From the NCBI GenBank assembly GCA_033344775.1, contig JAWPMT010000001.1, positions 868,001 through 932,000 on the forward strand: 64,000 nucleotides of DNA, written 5' to 3'. This DNA comes from Cytophagales bacterium (lineage in GTDB: Bacteria > Bacteroidota > Bacteroidia > Cytophagales > Cyclobacteriaceae). Positions within the stretch are counted from its first letter, which is position 1. Every line of letters begins with the position of its first letter. Below, one piece after another: positions 24,626-33,363 of this stretch. The notes beneath the pieces are model-generated. The model made no database searches and was not told the origin of the DNA. It saw only the letters and a list, made by a program, of their open reading frames with translations. Position numbers and translations under genes: made by a program.

Positions 24626-25281
24626 TTGGTAGGCTCTTGTAATAGATCAATGAAGTCGATGGAATTGTACTCCATGCTATGGATCAGCTTTTGCACCCTG
24701 GTGATCAGGTAATTGTATCCGAGATATGCCAAAATTCCTACGAACAGACCCGCCGCAGTAGTGATCATGGCTTCATAGATCCCGCTGGAAAGCAATTTGG
24801 GGCTTACGGCACCTTCCTCTTGGGCAATCGCAATGAACGCCTGGATCATACCCGTAACCGTCCCCAGGAAACCGATCATGGGCGCTGCACCGGAAATGGT
24901 CGCCAGCATACCCAGGTTCTTTTCTAATCGGTAAACTTCGATCTTTCCAATGTTCTCGATGCTCACCTCAATATTTTTAAGCGGGCTTCCAATGCGCTCC
25001 ACTCCTTTTTCAATCATACGAGCTACTGGCGTATTGGTCTGAGCACAGAGTACCCTTGCACCTTCGATATCCCCTTTAGAAACTTTCTCCCGGATTTGAT
25101 CTTTGAAATTCTCCGGAGTTTGTGAAGATTTCTTGATCACCAGCAGACGTTGAATAAAAATATAGATCGCAATAATCCACAACAAAAAGATCGGGATCAT
25201 CATGTATCCGCCTTTCAGCAGTAACTCTAACACCGTAATGGCCTCCTGATCGGCCACCGTTGTATCAACCTGTAATAACAT
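24622..25281 (-). CDS. ExbB/TolQ/MotA family proton-channel protein
   Basis: 219 residues with three membrane helices (about 27-48, 120-145 and 160-185) and the conserved cytoplasmic region. The family motif G-L-L-A-T-I-S-type is seen as N-L-G-M-L-A-T-I-S-G-A-A-P-M-I-G-F-L-G-T-V-T-G-M. Forms the pentameric motor component. First gene of its transcript: a terminator separates it from the SPOR gene. Confidence 0.94.
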   Translation of the reverse strand: MLLQVDTTVADQEAITVLELLLKGGYMMIPIFLLWIIAIYIFIQRLLVIKKSSQTPENFKDQIREKVSKGDIEGARVLCAQTNTPVARMIEKGVERIGSPLKNIEVSIENIGKIEVYRLEKNLGMLATISGAAPMIGFLGTVTGMIQAFIAIAQEEGAVSPKLLSSGIYEAMITTAAGLFVGILAYLGYNYLITRVQKLIHSMEYNSIDFIDLLQEPTK

Positions 25282-25304
25282 ACACTCGTTTTTGACTATT
25301 ACCT

Positions 25305-25342
25305 AAAACGAAAAAGGGACGATCATTATGATGTCCCTTTCC
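25305..25342 (-). terminator. Intrinsic terminator between the SPOR gene and the exbB-like gene
   Basis: The arms AAAGGGAC and GTCCCTTT (25313-25320 and 25333-25340) have a 12-base loop, with TTTTTCG following on the minus strand. It marks the end of the upstream SPOR transcript, so the ExbB operon likely has its own promoter in the same gap. Confidence 0.75.
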
Positions 25343-25362
25343 ATTATTTTTTAAAAATTTTA

Positions 25363-26475
25363 TTAATACCGGAGTGCCCAAATGTCATCTCCAAACTCTC
25401 CTTTGTAATTATTGACTGCATTGTTGGCATCCGCAAAGGTGCTATAGGAGGCAATCGCTACCCGGTAAAACCGGTGGTCATCGAATGGAGGAATGATCGT
25501 TGGACTCTTGCCGTCATCAGCCAGTTCCTGCGCGTAATCTCCAGCGAGATCTTCGTCGACAAAACTTCCGATGATGACATAAGCCTGACCTGTTTTAGCA
25601 CTCAACCTGGTGATCTCACCTGCTTCCACGGTCAGTGGTTGTGGATCTGGTTTCACTTGTTCAGGCTCGGGCTTAGGATCTGACGGTACTGGCTTAGGAT
25701 CCTCTTTGGGTGGTTCCGGTTTTGGTTTAGCAGGCTGCTCTTGCTTAGGCTTTTCCGCAATCTGCTCATTTCCTCCTGTTCGGAAGAACGCAAACCATAA
25801 AGAAAGACCAAGAACCGCTATCACGACCGTACCGATCACCACAATGCGGGTAAAGGAATTCCTGCTTTGTGGGTCGGAGTATTTGAACTCCACTCCTTTA
25901 TTCTCTCGTTCTGCCAATTCTTCGGCACTCAAATCTTCTGAGCTACCAGAAGAACTTCCTTCAGATTCGAAAATATCAGCACCTGCCGATTCACCTTCAA
26001 AGTCCTCGTATGACTCTTCTTCATAGAAGTCGGTATCCTCGTCATCTAACTGAAGGTCTTCTTCAGAGATATCACTCAGATCTATGTCGTCAAAGTCAAC
26101 GCCTTCCAGGTCTTCATCCGAGATTTCAATGTCATCAAGGTCTTCTTCACTGATATCTCCAATATCCGTAGAATCCTCTGAAGCCTCAGGCTCACTATAA
26201 CTTTCATCCAGATCCAATTCTCCGGAAACATCATTGTCTTCTAAATCAATGAGTTCTGGTTCAGGTTCGGCAGGAGCATCTTCTATTTCAAGCTCCTCTA
26301 GTGATTCATCCTCACCATCAACTTCTACCTCAAGATCCAGTTCTTCTTCGAGAGGCTCATCTTCATCATCCAGTTCATCATATTCCAGATCCGGAAGACC
26401 AAAGTCCTCATCATCATCGAAGTACTCGTTTTTCCTTTCTTTAGGTTCTTCTTCGTTGGTGCTGTCGTCGGCCAT
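25363..26475 (-). CDS. SPOR-domain membrane protein with highly acidic N-terminal domain
   Basis: 370 residues. Residues 1-190 are dominated by Asp, Glu and Ser (mostly disordered, cytoplasmic). A single membrane helix follows (about 208-226), then a Pro/Lys/Glu-rich linker and a C-terminal SPOR domain (about 292-370: A-Y-V-I-I-G-S-F ... F-Y-R-V-A-I-A-S-Y). SPOR domains bind glycan strands stripped of stem peptides at division septa, so this is likely an inner-membrane divisome-associated protein. It sits between the outer-membrane barrel gene and the ExbB genes. Confidence 0.9.
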   Translation of the reverse strand: MADDSTNEEEPKERKNEYFDDDEDFGLPDLEYDELDDEDEPLEEELDLEVEVDGEDESLEELEIEDAPAEPEPELIDLEDNDVSGELDLDESYSEPEASEDSTDIGDISEEDLDDIEISDEDLEGVDFDDIDLSDISEEDLQLDDEDTDFYEEESYEDFEGESAGADIFESEGSSSGSSEDLSAEELAERENKGVEFKYSDPQSRNSFTRIVVIGTVVIAVLGLSLWFAFFRTGGNEQIAEKPKQEQPAKPKPEPPKEDPKPVPSDPKPEPEQVKPDPQPLTVEAGEITRLSAKTGQAYVIIGSFVDEDLAGDYAQELADDGKSPTIIPPFDDHRFYRVAIASYSTFADANNAVNNYKGEFGDDIWALRY

Positions 26476-26573
26476 ATTAATATGTTAATCCAAATAGCTT
26501 CAATTAGGTCGTCAATTTAGCAAAAGTTTCAGTATTGGATTAGAGCAGATTACGAAATTGTTACGCAATTTGA

Positions 26574-28244
26574 TCAGAACCGATACCGGAAACCTGCTTT
26601 AATCGCGATTCTACGCGTCGGATAATTCAAAAAATACGCGTAGGATTGGTTAAAAAGGTTTTCTCCCTGCAAAAATACAGCAGATTGTTCATTTATGCGA
26701 TAATCCACTTTTAGGCTTAGATCGGCAAACCCTTTGAGGTCGACAGGTTGAAAATCAACTGGTGAAGGAGCAATGATCCCGTTAACAACCTTCAGACGAG
26801 TTGTAAGCAACCATTTATCGAACCTTTTGACACCACTCAGGTCGAATACGCTTGTGGGCCTATTCCATGCCTCCACTTCACTACCAGGCGAATAGTCGAA
26901 GTAACTGAAGCCTGCTTTCAGTTCAAACGACTCATTAACATGGTAATTAAGTCCTACATGGTATTTAAATACATTGAGTTCGGCTGTATCATAATCCATG
27001 GTAAATCGGGAACTATCGATGAGTGAAGGCTCAAAGTAAATGGCATTTTCAATGTCCCTGATCTCTACGCCCGCTTCTACTTCCAGATTTGGTAAAATGG
27101 CTCCTTTCAACACCCCATAAAAAGGCACCTTTTCAACGGAAGTTCTTAAACTCAGGCTGTCCTCCACGAACGGGTTTTGCGGATACAGATCTAATAACCG
27201 GTTGAATCTGATCCGGTTGTCTATTCCTCCCGTGATGCTCCATGAGCCGCCAAATGGAACGCGCAACTCCATCACTGCTCCTACTTGAGTTTGTGTAGCT
27301 GTATCTGTATCACTAATGGCATTCGCCTGTAAGCCTATCTTAAAATCAATCGTATTGATTTTGGTACGGTACCACGGTTCAAACGAAAATACGCTTCGCT
27401 TGAGAGAGGTGCCACTTTCATAACTACTGGTAAGGCCCCTAAAATCCAGGCCTACACGATTCTTTTTATCTACAGAAAAATCAGCTCCTGCATCTATGTC
27501 AAAATTTGATTCATTGGCGAAAGCTGATTTGCCTATTTCAGCGGAAGACACGAAGGAAACTTTTGGAGCTATTCGGTACCTCAGTTTATCACTGATACCT
27601 TTTCCGGATAGCACCGCTTTCAGCTGAAAATCTTGCGTTCTGATCCGGTCTGTCAAAGTTTGCTCTGTAGGATTGGCAAAGGCCTCATCGCTCAAACCAT
27701 AAAAATAATAGCCGGTCCGATTGAATTGAGGAGCAAAACTAAACCGTGTATTTTCCGATTTCCAGGCAATGCGCATACCCAATTGTGTCAGGGACGAACC
27801 GCTTTCCTGATTGCGTACAGGCCCCTCCAGAAAGCTCTCATGGAATAAATTGGCTCCAAAAGTCCATTCATTCTTCTCTTGCAAATGCGTAAAACTCAGC
27901 AGCGGGGATATATAATTACCAAAGCCCAGTATGGCTTCATTGGCATAAGTCTTATCTTTTTTACCTTTCTCCAAAGACAGTGTCCTGAAAGTGGGCACAT
28001 ATTTCGGCAAAGCAATTTGAGGGGCATTGATCGAAAAACTAACCGGAGGTGGTTCTTTCGATAATTCTTTGATTTCTGTTGTTTGAAACAGACGACTGGC
28101 TGTAGGTAGCACAATCTTACGCTCTTTCTCGATCAACACTTCCGCACTCCGGATTTCACCACTATTGGGCAGGCTATCATTGGCTTGCCCTAACGCAGAA
28201 AATCCAATGATCGAACACAAAAAAATTAGGGTCAATCCTCTCAT
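26574..28244 (-). CDS. Outer-membrane beta-barrel protein (TonB-receptor-like barrel without a clear plug)
   Basis: 556 residues with a signal peptide (ends A-L-G-Q). After a short N-terminal region the sequence becomes alternating hydrophobic strands rich in aromatic residues, closing with a C-terminal aromatic (G-F-R-Y-R-F) typical of Bam-assembled barrels; L-K-V-D-Y-R-I-N-E-Q-S-A-V-F-L-Q-G-E-N-L-F-N resembles the last strands of TonB-dependent receptors. A full plug domain is not obvious. It overlaps the upstream TPR gene by four bases, so the two proteins are probably made in concert and interact. Confidence 0.82.
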   Translation of the reverse strand: MRGLTLIFLCSIIGFSALGQANDSLPNSGEIRSAEVLIEKERKIVLPTASRLFQTTEIKELSKEPPPVSFSINAPQIALPKYVPTFRTLSLEKGKKDKTYANEAILGFGNYISPLLSFTHLQEKNEWTFGANLFHESFLEGPVRNQESGSSLTQLGMRIAWKSENTRFSFAPQFNRTGYYFYGLSDEAFANPTEQTLTDRIRTQDFQLKAVLSGKGISDKLRYRIAPKVSFVSSAEIGKSAFANESNFDIDAGADFSVDKKNRVGLDFRGLTSSYESGTSLKRSVFSFEPWYRTKINTIDFKIGLQANAISDTDTATQTQVGAVMELRVPFGGSWSITGGIDNRIRFNRLLDLYPQNPFVEDSLSLRTSVEKVPFYGVLKGAILPNLEVEAGVEIRDIENAIYFEPSLIDSSRFTMDYDTAELNVFKYHVGLNYHVNESFELKAGFSYFDYSPGSEVEAWNRPTSVFDLSGVKRFDKWLLTTRLKVVNGIIAPSPVDFQPVDLKGFADLSLKVDYRINEQSAVFLQGENLFNQSYAYFLNYPTRRIAIKAGFRYRF

Positions 28245-31200
28245 TTGATACTATCCGCTTCGTTAATGACCTGTTCTGTCGAATCTTGTTCTTGTTGCAG
28301 CAACTCAAGCTCTAACGCCTTTATCTGTTCCTGTTTGGTTGCTGCCTCCAGCTTCAATGCTTCATTGGTAGACTTCTCCAAAATAGAATTGGCCGTAGCC
28401 TCCGCCTGCAAGAGTTCGTTCAATGCGATATAATTATCAATCAACAACAAATAGCCACGATCTGTCCAGTTGGCATAGGACGCAAACTCATTGAGTAATT
28501 GAAAAATGCTCTGGTTCGAACCAGCAAAATCCTCTTCTTCAGCTTGAATAAAACTGTACTGGTATGCTGCTTCAGCCCCTACTTCATCACTGGATTCCTG
28601 TCGCAATTGATCGGCGATGGCTTTTGCTTCCGCTATTCTATCCTGCGTCATGAACAACCTTAGTTTCGTCAATTGTGCAAGATGCTCCCCATTTATCGGT
28701 TTCCAGTTTGCTGTCAGAATCTCATCCGCGAAATAGATGGCGCTATCTGCATCAATGGCCTGAAAAGCATTCATCAACCCTTCCCGCGCCAGGTACTTTT
28801 CACGGGGGTTGCGCGCTGCACCGCTCAGGAGTTGATAATTCTGAACTGCCTCCCTGCCTCTCTCTAATTTCAATAAAGACTTTCCGCGCTTATCTAATAC
28901 ACGCTGATAATAATCGTAATTGGGGTATACCAACAGGCGATTGAATTGGGTCACGGCCTGTACATAGTCGAAAGAACGGTAGTAGCCATCAGCGAGGTAA
29001 TAATAGGCATCCGGCAAAAAGTTACTTTCCGGGTAGTCTTTCACAAACTGATCCACCAAAAAGCCCAATTGTGCATATTTCCGATTAAAATAATTGGTTT
29101 TGATCTGCTCAAAATCGATACTTTCCAGGCTGGAATTATCCGGATTGGCCTGCTTGTATTGCGCCAGCAACTCGCTAAACGAAGCTACTTCAACACCACG
29201 TTTTTGCAGGTCTTGCAATCCAATAATGGCATCGCCTGCTGCAACATGGTTAGGAAATTCAGCAATCACCCGAGCAAAATCTTCTTCCGCTTTCTCCAGT
29301 TCCTCCAAGTTGGCCTCACAAACACCGCGTCTGACCAGTGCATAGGGCAACAATCCACTGGACCCATATCGCTCAATCACAATAGAAAAAGTTCGAATAG
29401 CTGAAGCAAAATCCGCATTCTCAAACCACATTTGACCATTCTGGAAAGCGGCATTGTCAGCAAGAACCGAGTTTGGATAATCCTGAATCACAAACCTGAG
29501 TTGCAGCTCTGCTTCTGCCAGGTCCTCTCGCTGATAAGCAACCAACCCCAACTGGTAACGCAAATAATCTTTGCGTGGATAATCACCGTGAAGCAAAGTT
29601 TCATATCCCGACCGAGCCTGATCAAATTCCTTTAAAGCATACTGACAATCGGCAAGTCTTAACTGTGCATCCTGATAATAGGCATGCTTTAAATCCACCG
29701 TAGACAAATAGGCCTGAAATGCATTTGCGGCTCGTTGATAAGCTTTTTCATTGTAAGCAATGTACCCCAACCCGTAATGCGATAGTCCTTTCAACAGTCG
29801 CACTTCCCGACCCCCACCGAGGTTGAGCACGGATTGATAGGCGCGTTTAGCTGCGGCAGGGTCTTCGCTCGCCACATAAGATTCTGCCATCCAGTAATGC
29901 GCCTGCGCCACCAATTCCGGATTAGGTGTATAACGCAATGATTTGCTCAGAAATCGTCTGGAACGCTCAAATTTGGTTTCATTGAACAATTGTTGCCCCT
30001 TTCTCAAAGTGACTTGCTGGTAGGCAGTTCGGGTAACAGAGGTTTGCCGAGGCAAGCTTTCAATGTGCGCAATGGCCTTTTCGTAGTTAGATGTTCTGAG
30101 ATAGGCTTCTGCCAATAAATCAGTGGCTTCGGATTGCCAACTTGCATCTGGGTAATCTTCAAGGTATTGCTCCAGATCCGTAATGGCCTCATCAAAATTA
30201 CCAATCTTGAGTTTCAATTTTCCCGGCAAAAAAGTGGATTGCTCTTTTATCTCAGTATTAAAATCAAAGCGAGAAGCTTGTTCAAAAGACTGAGCTGCAA
30301 AATTGTAATCCTCCTGGTTTACATAAAGCTCGCCTAACCGAAAGGCACTCAACTGACCTATCTCAGAGTTTTTAAGTGCGGCTATTTTGTAGTTATCAAT
30401 GGCTTTATCTGACTGATGCAACTGGTCGTAAGAAAATGCTAGTTTGTAATACGTGCTCACTTCTACCCCTTTCTTGGCTAAATCAATAGATCGCTGAAAG
30501 TTGTCAGCCGCTAGTTCGAAATTCCTTTGATCAAAATATACTTCCCCCAGCAAACGATACAGGGCAATTTTCGTCGCCCGGTTGCTCTTTTCTATTTTTT
30601 GTTTCGCATAAGCAACCAGATCATCCCTCCGGTTCAATTGAAAATACACATTGGCAATCATCCCCGATAATTGTAGGGGATTTTCTTCATCTGCGATCAA
30701 CAGGTAGCGAAGTGCTTCTTCAAAAGATTTTTGCTCATATAAGATTGTTCCGGCGTAGTAGGCAGATTTTATGCGGTATTCATCCTGATAAAGAGTGACT
30801 TCCTTGAACTTCGTAAGCGCTTTGTCCCGATCTCCGGCGGCATAGCTGCAATAAGCCACAAAATATTGCGCACGGATATAATCCTTTTGTGCTACAAATT
30901 GCCGGGTGATCCCTTCATAAAGGTCACTTGCCTTTTCATATTTCTTTTGTGCAAATAATTGGTCGGCCCAGGCCATTCGGATAAGATCGGTTCTCACACC
31001 GGGCGCTCTGTTGTCGAGGTAATCATCTGCCAACGCTGTACTACTCGGTAAAAAGCCATTGAGGCCACTCAAAACCTGAAGATATTTGACTTCTTCGAGT
31101 TCATCAGATTGAGGAAATTGTTCCGCAAAATCGGTAGCACGCTGATGCGCAAGCGTCCAACTCTTCTCCGCGATTAAATCTCTAATGAGGTCATAACTTC

Positions 31201-31297
31201 GGTCTTCGCTTGCTTGCTGACCGGAATTTTGTGCCCCTGCGATCAGGGCGAACAACCAAAAAATTGTAAAAGTGAGGTGCTTATTCACACTTAACAT
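28241..31297 (-). CDS. Large exported tetratricopeptide-repeat protein
   Basis: 1018 residues. A signal peptide (hydrophobic residues 8-22, A-G-A-Q) is followed by about twenty TPR-like helical hairpins; repeated F-x-x-A and G-x-x-x-Y/F-x-x-x-D/E-Y-x-x-A patterns such as Y-E-K-A-I and F-A-S-A-I-R-T-F are visible throughout. Likely a periplasmic scaffold. Because the barrel gene overlaps its end, I infer that it helps assemble or stabilise that barrel, or plays a CpoB/YbgF-like role with the nearby Tol-like genes. Confidence 0.92.
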   Translation of the reverse strand: MLSVNKHLTFTIFWLFALIAGAQNSGQQASEDRSYDLIRDLIAEKSWTLAHQRATDFAEQFPQSDELEEVKYLQVLSGLNGFLPSSTALADDYLDNRAPGVRTDLIRMAWADQLFAQKKYEKASDLYEGITRQFVAQKDYIRAQYFVAYCSYAAGDRDKALTKFKEVTLYQDEYRIKSAYYAGTILYEQKSFEEALRYLLIADEENPLQLSGMIANVYFQLNRRDDLVAYAKQKIEKSNRATKIALYRLLGEVYFDQRNFELAADNFQRSIDLAKKGVEVSTYYKLAFSYDQLHQSDKAIDNYKIAALKNSEIGQLSAFRLGELYVNQEDYNFAAQSFEQASRFDFNTEIKEQSTFLPGKLKLKIGNFDEAITDLEQYLEDYPDASWQSEATDLLAEAYLRTSNYEKAIAHIESLPRQTSVTRTAYQQVTLRKGQQLFNETKFERSRRFLSKSLRYTPNPELVAQAHYWMAESYVASEDPAAAKRAYQSVLNLGGGREVRLLKGLSHYGLGYIAYNEKAYQRAANAFQAYLSTVDLKHAYYQDAQLRLADCQYALKEFDQARSGYETLLHGDYPRKDYLRYQLGLVAYQREDLAEAELQLRFVIQDYPNSVLADNAAFQNGQMWFENADFASAIRTFSIVIERYGSSGLLPYALVRRGVCEANLEELEKAEEDFARVIAEFPNHVAAGDAIIGLQDLQKRGVEVASFSELLAQYKQANPDNSSLESIDFEQIKTNYFNRKYAQLGFLVDQFVKDYPESNFLPDAYYYLADGYYRSFDYVQAVTQFNRLLVYPNYDYYQRVLDKRGKSLLKLERGREAVQNYQLLSGAARNPREKYLAREGLMNAFQAIDADSAIYFADEILTANWKPINGEHLAQLTKLRLFMTQDRIAEAKAIADQLRQESSDEVGAEAAYQYSFIQAEEEDFAGSNQSIFQLLNEFASYANWTDRGYLLLIDNYIALNELLQAEATANSILEKSTNEALKLEAATKQEQIKALELELLQQEQDSTEQVINEADSIK

Positions 31298-31366
31298 GCC
31301 TGTTTAACTCTGCTATAACGAAGGAAATATAGAAATGATACATGACCGAACTACTTTCTGAAAGCG

Positions 31367-32383
31367 TTAGCTCATGAGCTTGAAAACCAACTCTTTCAAA
31401 AGGTCGCCATCATCCGGCACCAATTGATTGACGCCTTTACTTGCCAAATCGGCATCACGTATGAAGCTGATGTTTCTCACTACCACAGGCAGTGGATAAT
31501 GTGAAGTCGCACGGATGTACTCCTCTGCAAAGAACGGGTGAACGCCAATCACTTTAGCAATGGTGTTCTTATCTCGCTGCGGGCTGTGATGGATCAATAA
31601 CAGCTTAGAGAAATAGGAAAACAAATTGAAAATGGTCAGCACCATTGGATTATTGCCGGGGTTTGCGGCAAAATAGCGAACGATCTTCTGTGCTTTCAAG
31701 CGGTTTTTCTGACTTAGGGCTGTCTGCAATTCGAATATGTTGTACTCCTTACTGATGCCTACATATTTATGGACCGCCTTTTCATCGATAGGTTTCCCAT
31801 CTTCTACATTGAGCAACAGCTTTTCTATTTCATTCGAAAGGCGCTGCAAATTGTTTCCGATGTTTTCTGCCAATAACATCACCGCCCTTTGATCGATTGT
31901 CACCTGCCGGGCCCGGGCGTAGCTTTGAATCCACCCAGGCACCTGATTGTCATAGATGCGTTTGCTATGCAAGAATACCGTTTGCTTTTCGAGGGCTTTG
32001 CCGACCTTGGTCCGCTTGTCCATCGACTTGTATTTGTAGCCAAAGACAAGAATGGTAGATGGAACCGGATTTTCCAGGTACTGCATCAGCAGTGATTGGT
32101 TGGTGTCCTTGTTCCAGCCTCGCAGCTCCTGTGCCTCCTTCACGATCACCACTTGCTTCTCTCCCATCATCGGAAACTTTCTGGCCGTGGTAATGATCTG
32201 CGGAAAGTCCACTTCCTTGCCATACAGCACATACTGATTGAAGCTTTTTTGGGACTCATCGAGGGCATTTTGCTCAATGTGATCAATGATGTTGTCGATA
32301 AAAAAAGGCTCGTCTCCCTGCAAAAAGTAAACGGGTGCGTATTGCCCCGCCGCAACGGCCTTCATGATCTCGGCATAATCCAT
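31367..32383 (-). CDS. holA: DNA polymerase III subunit delta
   Basis: Clamp-loader subunit that opens the sliding clamp. 338 residues; the N-terminal A-P-V-Y-F-L-Q-G-D-E-P-F-F-I-D segment and M-M-G-E-K-Q-V-V-I-V-K-E-A-Q are diagnostic of HolA, followed by a helical collar domain. Transcribed toward the TPR gene (69 bases away) and divergent from the redoxin gene. Confidence 0.95.
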   Translation of the reverse strand: MDYAEIMKAVAAGQYAPVYFLQGDEPFFIDNIIDHIEQNALDESQKSFNQYVLYGKEVDFPQIITTARKFPMMGEKQVVIVKEAQELRGWNKDTNQSLLMQYLENPVPSTILVFGYKYKSMDKRTKVGKALEKQTVFLHSKRIYDNQVPGWIQSYARARQVTIDQRAVMLLAENIGNNLQRLSNEIEKLLLNVEDGKPIDEKAVHKYVGISKEYNIFELQTALSQKNRLKAQKIVRYFAANPGNNPMVLTIFNLFSYFSKLLLIHHSPQRDKNTIAKVIGVHPFFAEEYIRATSHYPLPVVVRNISFIRDADLASKGVNQLVPDDGDLLKELVFKLMS

Positions 32384-32487
32384 GGCTGTAAAGTTAGGAG
32401 TTGGTCGTTTAGAATTGAATGATTTTCTTTTTCTTGTGTTACAAATAATTTTTATGGCGACTTAAATCCAGCTACGGCTGAATCCTT

Positions 32488-33306
32488 ATGCAACCCAAAC
32501 CTCATCCTGGCAATCAATTCCCCGATTTTGAACTACCGGACCAAAACGGAAAGATCAGAAAATTATCCAGTTATACCCGACAAAGTGAAGCCGATCGTCG
32601 GTATGGCTTTAAAGATGGTTATCCGGTCATCGTGATCTTCTCTAGAGGATTCTTTTGTCCGCGAGATCAGCAACAGTTTCGGTCCCTGGTGCCCTTTCAG
32701 GATGAATTGAATGTAAACTTCTGCAAGTTGGTATCAGTCAGCGCCGATGAACCGAAAGTGTCCTCTGCCTTCCGGGCGGGATTAGGCGCACAATGGACTT
32801 TTTTCAGTGATACTGAAAGGAAAGTGATCAAGGAACTGAATATCCTCGATGAAACGGAAGGTGAATATGCTTATCGCTCCCTGCCTTACACCTTTGTCCT
32901 AAAACCCAATCTGGAAATTCACAAAATATACAATGGCTGGTATTTCGTCGGCCGTCCAACGCTAGAAGAATTACGTCAGGATTTACGTGAAGTCATGCGC
33001 CAAATGGATTATTATTCCTATGAAGCATTCAATTCGGAGCATGTCAAAAAGATTCGCATTCCTCAGCAAACGTGGCTGGAAGAACAACCCGCTCCTACTT
33101 CAGTAGGTGTAGTCGATTCCTTTGACCTCAGGACTGGTAATGGCTATATCAAACCCGCAGATTCCGGAGAACTGATCTTCTTCAATTTTACCGCCATCCC
33201 CGGAGAGGGATATCGCACCATAAGACCCGGCACAAGGGTCCAGTTCGATTTGGAGCAAACTCATACCGGGTTATCCGCATTTAATGTCCAACCAAAAGGC
33301 CAATAA
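32488..33306 (+). CDS. Redoxin (AhpC/TSA-like) fused to a C-terminal cold-shock-like domain
   Basis: 272 residues. Residues 1-175 are a thioredoxin-fold peroxiredoxin-like domain, with the presumed peroxidatic Cys57 in F-S-R-G-F-F-C-P-R-D; the second cysteine of a C-x-x-C is replaced by Asp60. Residues 206-272 look like a cold-shock OB fold: V-G-V-V-D-S-F-D-L-R-T-G-N-G-Y-I-K-P (RNP1-like) then I-F-F-N-F-T-A-I (RNP2-like) and an ending like N-V-Q-P. The combination is odd: an oxidant-sensing or peroxidase domain tied to a nucleic-acid-binding fold. Divergent from holA with 104 bases between starts. The domain assignment of the C terminus is by pattern only. Confidence 0.85.
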   Translation: MQPKPHPGNQFPDFELPDQNGKIRKLSSYTRQSEADRRYGFKDGYPVIVIFSRGFFCPRDQQQFRSLVPFQDELNVNFCKLVSVSADEPKVSSAFRAGLGAQWTFFSDTERKVIKELNILDETEGEYAYRSLPYTFVLKPNLEIHKIYNGWYFVGRPTLEELRQDLREVMRQMDYYSYEAFNSEHVKKIRIPQQTWLEEQPAPTSVGVVDSFDLRTGNGYIKPADSGELIFFNFTAIPGEGYRTIRPGTRVQFDLEQTHTGLSAFNVQPKGQ

Positions 33307-33345
33307 ATAAGAAAGCCTGCGGAGCATCCGACAGGCTTTCACTTC
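33307..33345. terminator. Hairpin between convergent redoxin and OmpA genes
   Basis: GAAAGCCTG-CGGA-GCA-TCCG-A-CAGGCTTTC (33311-33340), a long nearly perfect stem. Neither side has a clean T-run, so it may be a bidirectional structure-dependent terminator. Confidence 0.65.
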
Positions 33346-33363
33346 AATCAATAAAACTATAGA

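Noticed and set aside
26234-26488. Plus-strand ORF composed mainly of Ser
   Set aside because: Antisense of the Asp/Glu-rich SPOR protein; an artefact of GAA/GAT codons read backwards.
28505-28530. GGTTCGAACC, resembling a tRNA T-arm
   Set aside because: It lies inside the TPR protein frame, and no acceptor, D-arm or anticodon stem fits around it.
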